Source: Bacteroidota bacterium
GTDB lineage: Bacteria > Bacteroidota > Bacteroidia > Flavobacteriales > Flavobacteriaceae
Length of the DNA stretch: 18,077 nucleotides
Assembly (NCBI GenBank): GCA_023390775.1
Contig: JAEWCF010000095.1
Location: 1-18,077, forward strand
Reading direction: 5' to 3'
The notes under the pieces are model-generated. The model was given only the letters and a program-made list of their open reading frames with translations. It had not been told where the DNA came from and did not search any database. Below are positions 13,273 to 18,077 of the stretch, one piece after another. Position 1 is the first letter of the stretch, and every line of letters starts with the position of its first letter. Both the position numbers and the translations under genes were made by a program.

Positions 13273-13551
13273 ATGAGCAATAACATTACCACTCTCGTCC
13301 TGAATTTATTTATCGCCGAGCGGTTCCTTCACCGCCAGAATATTGTCGAGCGCATTCGCGAAATCCTAAACCAGGAAGCCGATCACGAAAATCCCCTCGA
13401 AGGCGCGGTCCGAAAGCTGCTTTTGCGAAAACTGAAGCTTTATTCCGAAAATCCAACGCGCGAGGCCAAAGACCTGGTTTACGAAATCGCCGAATTTTAC
13501 TGCGATTATTTCCATCGTTCGGCCGCTCCGGCGCTTCAGATGGCTGCCTAA
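13273..13551 (+). CDS. Small helical protein of unknown function
   Basis: This 92-residue protein has no signal peptide and is almost entirely predicted helical by eye: heptad-like RQNIVERIREILNQEADHENP, then EGAVRKLLLRKLKLYSENPTREAKDLVYEIAEFYCDYF. It has many charged residues and one cysteine. I do not recognise it. It could be a small adaptor or regulator, but nothing in the sequence shows which. It has its own promoter and a strong terminator, so it is a monocistronic gene. Confidence 0.7.
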   Translation: MSNNITTLVLNLFIAERFLHRQNIVERIREILNQEADHENPLEGAVRKLLLRKLKLYSENPTREAKDLVYEIAEFYCDYFHRSAAPALQMAA

Positions 13552-13570
13552 GAAATCCATTCAAATCAAC

Positions 13571-13596
13571 ATGCCCCGAAAGGGGCATTTTTTTTT
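13571..13596 (+). terminator. Rho-independent terminator after the 13273 gene
   Basis: The stem ATGCCCC (13571-13577) / GGGGCAT (13582-13588) with a GAAA loop is followed by a run of T residues. It is one of the clearest terminators in the window. Confidence 0.92.
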
Positions 13597-13641
13597 ACGG
13601 CGGCCTATCGGGTGGTTCGCAGGTTTACTCTCGGATTTTTG

Positions 13642-13648
13642 TACTTTG
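13642..13648 (+). promoter_or_regulatory. Bacteroidota -7-like box for the M23 gene
   Basis: TACTTTG, a TA-(1 base)-TTTG or TA-CT-TTG variant of the consensus, lies 16 bases before the ATG at 13665. This position is the same as for several other genes in the window. Confidence 0.45.
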
Positions 13649-13664
13649 CCCCCAAATAATTCCG

Positions 13665-14477
13665 ATGCAGAGATTTGCGATCCTTCTTTTCATTCTCATA
13701 TGTAATCATTTGTCGGCACAGATTGCGGCCCGCGCCTATACCGAATCGGCCAACAACGTTTTTACGGTTCTTGTCGACAATGACGAATTTTGTCCCGTGT
13801 CGGTAGTTCTGGATTATCAATTGGCCAACATGAAAGGGGGGACTGCTCAGGGCCAAAACATTGTGGTGCCCGCCCGGACCCGAAAGTTTATCATTGACCG
13901 CCATGAGCCCGCGAATGCGTCGAAACCGGCAAAATTATCCTTCAAGTCCAAAATCCAATTGGGTGACATCACTCAGGCCAACTATGACCGCGAACACGAG
14001 TATTGGTTGCCGTTCAATTCCGGGATGACCATCAGGATCGATCAGGGGTACAATGGCAAGTTTTCGCACAAGGGGGAGAATGCGCTTGATTTTTCAATGA
14101 AAATTGGTACCGAGGTGACCGCCGTACGCGACGGGACCGTGATCCAAACTCAGACGCGGCACAACCGGGGGTGCAGGGAAGAATCGTGCAAACAATTCAA
14201 TAACTTTATCATTATCCGGCACTCCGACGGTACGTTCGCCGAATACACGCACATCAAACAAAACGGAACACGGCTTAAACCGGGAGACGCCGTAAAGGCA
14301 GGCGACGTCATCGTCCTGAGCGGAAACACGGGTTACAGCAGCGGCCCGCACCTTCATCTTGTGGTCTACCTTCAACGGATGGACAGGCGCGATACCCTTC
14401 CGATCAAATTCAGGACGGGAAATGGCGCCACCGTCGAAGCCCTGCAGGAGCACGCATCTTACACCCGGCAATACTGA
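13665..14477 (+). CDS. Secreted M23 family metallopeptidase
   Basis: This 270-residue protein has the signal peptide MQRFAILLFILICNHLSA, cut before QIAAR. An N-terminal beta-rich region (about 20-115) precedes the M23 lysostaphin-like core (about 120-250). The zinc ligands are visible: His135 and Asp142 in SHKGENALD (HxxxxxxD), and His231 in GPHLHL (HxH), with His196 (EYTHIKQ) and His229 as catalytic histidines. M23 enzymes cut peptide bridges or stem peptides of peptidoglycan in the periplasm. The motif set is complete, so it should be active. The KLGxxVKAGDVI block is present as KPGDAVKAGDVIVLSGNTGYSSGPH. The next gene starts in the stop codon (TGATG), so the two are probably translated together. 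Confidence 0.92.
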   Translation: MQRFAILLFILICNHLSAQIAARAYTESANNVFTVLVDNDEFCPVSVVLDYQLANMKGGTAQGQNIVVPARTRKFIIDRHEPANASKPAKLSFKSKIQLGDITQANYDREHEYWLPFNSGMTIRIDQGYNGKFSHKGENALDFSMKIGTEVTAVRDGTVIQTQTRHNRGCREESCKQFNNFIIIRHSDGTFAEYTHIKQNGTRLKPGDAVKAGDVIVLSGNTGYSSGPHLHLVVYLQRMDRRDTLPIKFRTGNGATVEALQEHASYTRQY

Positions 14478-15028
14478 TGGATCCCATTCAGCATGCTGTC
14501 ACGCTCATTTCCAGCGCGACCCTTGACAAGAACATCCTGTCACTTTTGCAAATCGGGTGGTACGTGCCGCAGCGCATCAGGTTGCGCACGGTCTATGATT
14601 TGGCCAAGCTCGCCACGGCGGGACAGGATGATGCCGCGACACAAATCATTGCCCTGTTTTTCCGGAAGCACCGCCGGGCCCTGGAAGATTATCTCGCAGA
14701 CGCGTATCCGGGCCAGGAACTCATCGGTGAAGTGTTTCGATGCCACGAAAAGCAGCTTTACACCGCTTCGGTCTTGGCGACATTGGCGGCAACCCGGTCA
14801 GCGTGCATCAAAAACAATGTAAAAATTGAAAATATCGTCCGTTCCGCCTACGCGAACAATATATCGATCAATAAAATCATGGAGCAAAACACCGCCGCCG
14901 GAGGATTTTTCGATGCCCGGATTCGGGAAATGCATTTATCCGGGCAACGGACCGCGGGTGAAACGGAGAGCCTGAAAGCGATTGGGTTACTGGCGTTCAT
15001 CACCGATTTTATAAAAGCGAATGGGTAG
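14477..15028 (+). CDS. Unknown protein coupled to the M23 peptidase
   Basis: This 183-residue protein has no signal peptide and no membrane segment, so it should be cytoplasmic. It seems mainly helical, with Ala-rich helices (ALFFRKHRRALEDYLADAYPG, SVLATLAATRSACIKNN) and a polar C-terminal part (KIMEQNTAAGGFFDARIREM, SLKAIGLLAFITDFIKANG). I do not recognise a family. Its ATG overlaps the M23 stop by one base (TGATG), strong evidence that it is real and co-translated. It ends 20 bases before a convergent minus-strand gene without an evident terminator. Confidence 0.72.
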   Translation: MDPIQHAVTLISSATLDKNILSLLQIGWYVPQRIRLRTVYDLAKLATAGQDDAATQIIALFFRKHRRALEDYLADAYPGQELIGEVFRCHEKQLYTASVLATLAATRSACIKNNVKIENIVRSAYANNISINKIMEQNTAAGGFFDARIREMHLSGQRTAGETESLKAIGLLAFITDFIKANG

Positions 15029-15048
15029 TGAAAATTCCTTTTCCACCG

Positions 15049-15438
15049 TCATCCGCCATGGATCAGTACCGCCTCCGACAAACCTTGCGGCGATAACCGG
15101 ATGACCAGCGTCTTGGTTTTGACGGGCAGAAAACCGACCCGCATTTGCGAAATCCTGTAAAAGAGGTAATTCTTGTCGGTGCGCGTGGGCTCGCCCAGCT
15201 TTTCGACGATCTGCTCTCGGGTCAGCCCCTTTAGTTTGTCGTCCCTGAACAGATCCTGGACCATTTTTTCACGATTGGGGTAATCGGTTCCATCGGTAGC
15301 CAGCCACGCCATTTTGTCGAAGGGAATCGAGGCCGACTGTTCAGCCGGTTCCGATGCGGGTTTTTCATCTTCTTTTTTTTCGCAGGACACGAAGATCATA
15401 GCGGCCATCGCAACAACGAGGAATGCGGGCTTTTTCAT
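15049..15438 (-). CDS. Lipoprotein with a BamE/SmpA-like segment
   Basis: This 129-residue lipoprotein starts at ATG 15438: signal MKKPAFLVVAMAAMIFVSC with the lipobox cysteine at residue 19, followed by the acidic-basic run EKKEDEKPASEPAEQ. Such a charged tail after Cys suggests surface export. The later stretch DLFRDDKLKGLTREQIVEKLGEPTRTDKNYLFYRI resembles the BamE/SmpA core, a small domain in outer-membrane assembly factors and other lipoproteins (LxxGMTxxQVxxxLGxP followed by a Y strand). The resemblance is by eye, and the protein is not necessarily a BamE. It starts within the stop of the upstream gene (TGATG), hence translationally coupled. Confidence 0.75.
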   Translation of the reverse strand: MKKPAFLVVAMAAMIFVSCEKKEDEKPASEPAEQSASIPFDKMAWLATDGTDYPNREKMVQDLFRDDKLKGLTREQIVEKLGEPTRTDKNYLFYRISQMRVGFLPVKTKTLVIRLSPQGLSEAVLIHGG

Positions 15439-15875
15439 CAAAATACGCGTTTCATCTCCAGGAAATTCCCCGATGCGTCAAAATCTAGCGCCATCAGGCT
15501 TTGGGTAACAACTCCCTGGTCTTCGGTACTGAAGAGGCTGGTCAGGCTCCAGGACTTTGTTGACGGATTATAGGCCATCTTAAACTCTGACGGTTTGTAC
15601 CGGCCGCTAACTGCGTTGCGTACTTTACCATCCGCAAAGAGGATCATGTCGTTTATCTTGCCGATGCCCGTGTGGTGAAATACGGCCTGCAGGCAAACGA
15701 TGCTCACTTGTATTGGATTGAGTTTTTCCTCACCGGGAATGATGCAACCCACGGCCGAAGCTACCATCCTGCCATCGGTCAATTTAAAATCGTTTCGCTT
15801 CAAAAGGGAACTGCCAGCGGAAATCTGTGCCGATGCCACCGACCCGAAAAATAAAAATATTAACAGGTACTTCAT
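15438..15875 (-). CDS. Secreted protein of unknown function
   Basis: This 145-residue protein has the signal peptide MKYLLIFLFFGSVASA, cut before QISAGS. The mature part has two cysteines near its middle (VGCIIPG and VCLQAVFHH), charged loops and a C-terminal strand-rich part ending SGNFLEMKRVF. No family is recognised. It is followed by the BamE-like lipoprotein with a one-base overlap. TAATTTTTG at 15931-15939 (minus strand) is a candidate -7 box with three bases rather than two in the middle. Confidence 0.7.
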   Translation of the reverse strand: MKYLLIFLFFGSVASAQISAGSSLLKRNDFKLTDGRMVASAVGCIIPGEEKLNPIQVSIVCLQAVFHHTGIGKINDMILFADGKVRNAVSGRYKPSEFKMAYNPSTKSWSLTSLFSTEDQGVVTQSLMALDFDASGNFLEMKRVF

Positions 15876-15930
15876 AATTGCAGAATTCCCACTTACAACG
15901 GGTCAATTTACCGCAATATTTTGTAACAGC

Positions 15931-15939
15931 CAAAAATTA
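15931..15939 (-). promoter_or_regulatory. Weak -7-like box for the secreted-protein/lipoprotein pair
   Basis: The minus strand reads TAATTTTTG, similar to TAnnTTTG but with one extra base. It is about 55 bases before the ATG at 15875, in the 66-base gap after the membrane gene. The call is weak. Confidence 0.3.
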
Positions 15940-15941
15940 AC

Positions 15942-16364
15942 TTACCTGTTGCCCCGCCTGCTGATCGCGGCACGGCCTCCCACAATCGCCATCGGCATGT
16001 ACGCAAACAGCAGGTCCAGCACGGTAAACCAGATAGGCGAAGGAAGCATCACAACCATCGCAATTCCCCCTATCAAAAAGAACAACCCGACTCCCAGGGC
16101 AATTCTCATTCGGTTGGAAGCGGCGATCATCGCGGCTATAAAAGCACCGGAAAGGGTTCCGAGCGCGTGGGCGAGAAAGGGAAAAATAAAGTGTTCGGGG
16201 CCAAAGAGGGCCATGGCGTTGCGCAGTCCTTCGGTTGTGCTCAGGTCCACGCCGTCCGGCGGTGACACGATCGAATGGCCAAGCTCGACCAGGCCTATGT
16301 TGACCATGCTTCCAAGGACAATTCCGCAAACTACTGCCAGCACATTGCGTAAAATTCGGTTCAT
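15942..16364 (-). CDS. Four-helix membrane protein of unknown function
   Basis: This 140-residue protein has hydrophobic segments at about residues 5-28, 58-80, 85-105 and 110-128. A loop between the first two has the motif SPPDGVDLSTTEGLRNAMA. The C-terminus is basic (GGRAAISRRGNR). I do not recognise a named family; similar small proteins occur in flavobacterial genomes, but this is recollection. It starts 19 bases after the SRAP gene, so it may lie in that operon. Confidence 0.72.
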   Translation of the reverse strand: MNRILRNVLAVVCGIVLGSMVNIGLVELGHSIVSPPDGVDLSTTEGLRNAMALFGPEHFIFPFLAHALGTLSGAFIAAMIAASNRMRIALGVGLFFLIGGIAMVVMLPSPIWFTVLDLLFAYMPMAIVGGRAAISRRGNR

Positions 16365-16383
16365 AATTGACTTTGTTATGTTT

Positions 16384-17010
16384 TTATGAAATAGGGAACG
16401 CCACCAATTGCGGCGAATACTCCGGATAAGCGAAGGACCTCACGTCATTGTGCGGATCGAGCCAGGCGTCTTCATCTCCTGGATTCAGCATCACCGGCAT
16501 GCGGTTTTTGGTATTGTGCACATACTGCATCTGCGGGTTTGCCTGAGTGGTGCAAATGGTGAAAGTATCCCGGCGCTTTCCAAAGGGGTCCTGCCACGAT
16601 GCGTATAAACCCGCGAATGCGAATGCTTCGGCCACCGCATGGTGAACCTCGAATTTTTGTTTGGACTTCCCCTTCTCGTCAAGCCAGCGCCATTCGAAAT
16701 ATCCGGTTGCGATTACCAGGCACCGATGGGTCACGCTGCTTCGGAAAGCGGGCTTTTCGTCGAGCGATTCTATCCGGGCGTTGAGCGTGTTTTTCCTGAT
16801 CGAATCGTCCTTGCACCATGCGGGCACCAGGCCCCATTCAAACGACAGTTCGAGGCGCGTCCTCTCCTGATTGGTGATGACCGGTAAGACCGGAAACGAA
16901 AATCCGTTCAGTTCCTCCTGAAAGGTAAAGTTACCGGTGTTGTCCGCCACAGCCTTGAACTGTTTGGAAATCTTGCGGATGTCCATCTTCATTTCGACCC
17001 TGTAACACAT
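16384..17010 (-). CDS. SRAP domain protein (YedK/HMCES-like abasic-site shield)
   Basis: This 208-residue protein has the SRAP fold. It forms a covalent thiazolidine link to abasic sites in single-stranded DNA and protects replication forks. All key residues are visible: Met1-Cys2 at the N-terminus (Cys2 is the nucleophile after Met removal), WGLVPAW (59-65), Asn77 in NARIES, Glu106 in GYFEW and His165 in VHNTKNRMPVML. These match YedK Cys2, Asn75, Glu105 and His160 in order. The start is fixed by the required MC. It follows the DUF4440 gene by 3 bases and may be co-transcribed with it. Confidence 0.93.
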   Translation of the reverse strand: MCYRVEMKMDIRKISKQFKAVADNTGNFTFQEELNGFSFPVLPVITNQERTRLELSFEWGLVPAWCKDDSIRKNTLNARIESLDEKPAFRSSVTHRCLVIATGYFEWRWLDEKGKSKQKFEVHHAVAEAFAFAGLYASWQDPFGKRRDTFTICTTQANPQMQYVHNTKNRMPVMLNPGDEDAWLDPHNDVRSFAYPEYSPQLVAFPIS

Positions 17011-17013
17011 CCT

Positions 17014-17454
17014 TTATTGACGCCGGTTTTCCTTGGTGGTGGAATGCAGGGTCCTGATCCGCCACCGTTTGTTTTCGTTTACCAAAACAGCGGTCTCGTA
17101 CCACACCACGATAAATTTTCGCTGGTTGGCCAGGATCCGCGCGGTATTTTCATAAGTGGTCCAGGCGGTCTGTCCCTTTATATTGGTGTCGATGAATTTC
17201 ATCGTATTCTCACGCCTGAAATCGGGAGGCGCGGGTTTAGCCAGAAATTTGGCGATCGAATCGCGGTTCCAAAGTTCCCCGTCCTCGACGATGAGGATAT
17301 CATCGGTGCAAACGTTGGAAAGTTTGTCGACTTCACGGGTCGAAAAAATTTCGAAAAAGTCCGTGATCACCTTGTGGACCGCCCCTTGTTCCTGGGCGTT
17401 TGCCGGCATCGCCAAGACCAAGGCGAGAACCAGGACGCTTAACTTCGTATGCAT
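17014..17454 (-). CDS. Secreted SnoaL/DUF4440-like (NTF2-like fold) protein
   Basis: This 146-residue protein has the signal peptide MHTKLSVLVLALVLAMPANA, cut before QEQGAV. The remainder looks like an NTF2-like cone: helix VHKVITDFFEIFSTREVDKL, DDILIVEDGELWNRDSIAKFL, then the strands TNIKGQTAWTTYENTARI and IVVWYETAVLVNENKRWRIRTLHST. DUF4440 proteins are ligand-binding or enzyme-like small domains without a fixed role. I start it at ATG 17454; upstream in-frame codons run into the DUF4256 gene and would bury the signal peptide. It lies five bases after DUF4256 and three before SRAP, so one operon is likely, although it is secreted and the others are not. Confidence 0.82.
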   Translation of the reverse strand: MHTKLSVLVLALVLAMPANAQEQGAVHKVITDFFEIFSTREVDKLSNVCTDDILIVEDGELWNRDSIAKFLAKPAPPDFRRENTMKFIDTNIKGQTAWTTYENTARILANQRKFIVVWYETAVLVNENKRWRIRTLHSTTKENRRQ

Positions 17455-17459
17455 AATAT

Positions 17460-17999
17460 TCAGATTTTGATGATTCCGCGAAAACCCCGTGCCGCGTAGT
17501 AAGATTGTGCGCCATTGTGATAAATAAGGGTCCGGCCGTACCGATGGTCGCCAAACAGGGCGCCGCCCATTGCCCGCAATTTTGAAGGTGTTGACAGCCA
17601 TGACGACGTTTTTGTGTCGAAAGGCCCCAGTGCCTGCAAGGTTACATATTCTTCCTCTGTCAGCAGCGAAATTCCCATGGCCCGCGCCATCTCAACTGCA
17701 CTTCCCATAGGTTTGTGTTCTTTGCGGGCCGCGAGGCTTTCGGCATCGTAACAGAGGCTGCGCCGGCCGGACGGGCATTCGGGCGAGCAGTCACAGAAGA
17801 TGATCGCTCCATTTGCCCCCGTTCCGATGACATCCGGTTCGCCGCCCGTTTGATCCATTTCCATCAAAACCTTCATTTTCGACGGCTGCGCCAACAAACG
17901 TGCCTCAACATCCTGCCATGACAGCCCCTTGTGCCTGTGCATATTCTTCTCAAATCTGGCGCGGAGCATTTCCAGCAGGGCTGCAAAGCGGGCGTCCAT
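17460..17999 (-). CDS. DUF4256 family protein
   Basis: This 179-residue cytoplasmic protein has the conserved blocks ARFEKNMHRHKGLSW near the start, MDQTGGEPDVIG, FCDCSPECPSGRRSLCYD (four cysteines in a tight cluster, possibly metal binding), and GRTLIYHNGAQSYYAARGFRG at the C-terminus. Its length is normal for the family. DUF4256 has no established function. The gene follows the incomplete upstream gene by 3 bases, and DUF4440 follows by 5. Confidence 0.85.
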   Translation of the reverse strand: MDARFAALLEMLRARFEKNMHRHKGLSWQDVEARLLAQPSKMKVLMEMDQTGGEPDVIGTGANGAIIFCDCSPECPSGRRSLCYDAESLAARKEHKPMGSAVEMARAMGISLLTEEEYVTLQALGPFDTKTSSWLSTPSKLRAMGGALFGDHRYGRTLIYHNGAQSYYAARGFRGIIKI

Positions 18000-18002
18000 C
18001 CC

Positions 18003-18077
18003 TTATTTTTTAAAGATGTCCCCCAACTTTCCCGCGATGTCCCCAAATCCTCCCGCAGCACCTCCGTCCTTGTCATT
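18003..18077 (-). CDS. 3' end of an unknown gene (continues beyond the window)
   Basis: Before DUF4256 on the minus strand, the frame ending in TAA (complement of 18003-18005) is open to the window edge. Its last 24 residues are NDKDGGAAGGFGDIAG followed by KLGDIFKK. The Gly-rich, lysine-ended tail is common in small cytoplasmic or envelope-linked proteins, but no family can be assigned from so little. It is separated from DUF4256 by only 3 bases, so it would be the upstream member of that operon. Confidence 0.6.
   Translation of the reverse strand, partial: NDKDGGAAGGFGDIAGKLGDIFKK

Noticed and set aside
15700..16389. Open frame of 229 codons on the plus strand
   Set aside because: It covers two minus-strand genes with signal peptide or membrane segments and lacks any motif.
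1..18077. Defence islands, prophage, transposase, tRNA or rRNA genes
   Set aside because: No corresponding protein motifs, terminal repeats or RNA folds were seen on either strand by eye. A covariance-model search would settle the RNA question.

Overview
The window looks like chromosomal DNA from a member of the Bacteroidota, most likely a comparatively GC-rich Flavobacterium or close relative. The evidence is in the sequence. Start codons have no purine-rich ribosome binding sites. Promoter-like boxes of the Bacteroidota type (TAnnTTTG) sit 4 to 20 bases before many isolated genes. A large secreted protein ends in a type IX secretion (T9SS) sorting domain. Lipoproteins carry an acidic stretch right after the lipobox cysteine, and several small families typical of flavobacteria are present (CCC-motif membrane protein, DUF2752, GH97). 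I see no rRNA, tRNA, CRISPR array, insertion sequence, phage gene or known defence cassette.

Layout, left to right. Positions 1-444 hold the 3' end of an ornithine aminotransferase gene, sharing a likely bidirectional terminator with a minus-strand pair of small membrane proteins (DUF2752 then CCC motif, 490-1114). A compact divergent promoter region leads to a plus-strand pair, a 61-residue membrane peptide overlapping a Smr/MutS2-type protein (1160-1889). A minus-strand lipoprotein built from two copies of one domain (1876-2835) lies tail to tail with it and head to head with a GH97 glycosidase (2935-5019). The glycosidase overlaps a cysteine desulfurase by 4 bases (5016-6137). A small membrane protein and a terminator follow (6225-6652). 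A minus-strand run reads lipoprotein, VOC, VOC, FkbM methyltransferase (8780 down to 6651). Positions 8867-9262 hold an unknown plus-strand gene with a clear promoter and terminator.

Positions 9420-12203 encode a 927-residue T9SS-exported protein: signal peptide, four Ig-like repeats of 89 residues, DUF4874, DUF4832 and a sorting domain. It is followed by 338 bases of AT-rich DNA without a gene, a PH-like membrane protein (12542-12958), a 314-base intergenic region with a perfect inverted repeat, and a small orphan helical protein (13273-13551). Positions 13665-15028 hold a secreted M23 peptidase joined by a TGATG junction to an unknown cytoplasmic protein. From 15049 to the end every gene is on the minus strand. 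Read in transcription order these are: the tail of an unknown gene, DUF4256, a secreted DUF4440/SnoaL-like protein, a SRAP (HMCES/YedK) protein, a four-helix membrane protein, a secreted unknown protein, and a lipoprotein with a BamE-like segment.

Most of the window is ordinary housekeeping and envelope-related gene content in short operons. I did not find a convincing new multi-gene system. The most unusual items are the Ig repeats of the T9SS protein, whose proteins are nearly identical while the DNA differs at wobble positions; the duplicated-domain lipoprotein; the unknown partner of the M23 peptidase; the secreted/lipoprotein pair at 15049-15875; and a few unexplained inverted repeats.
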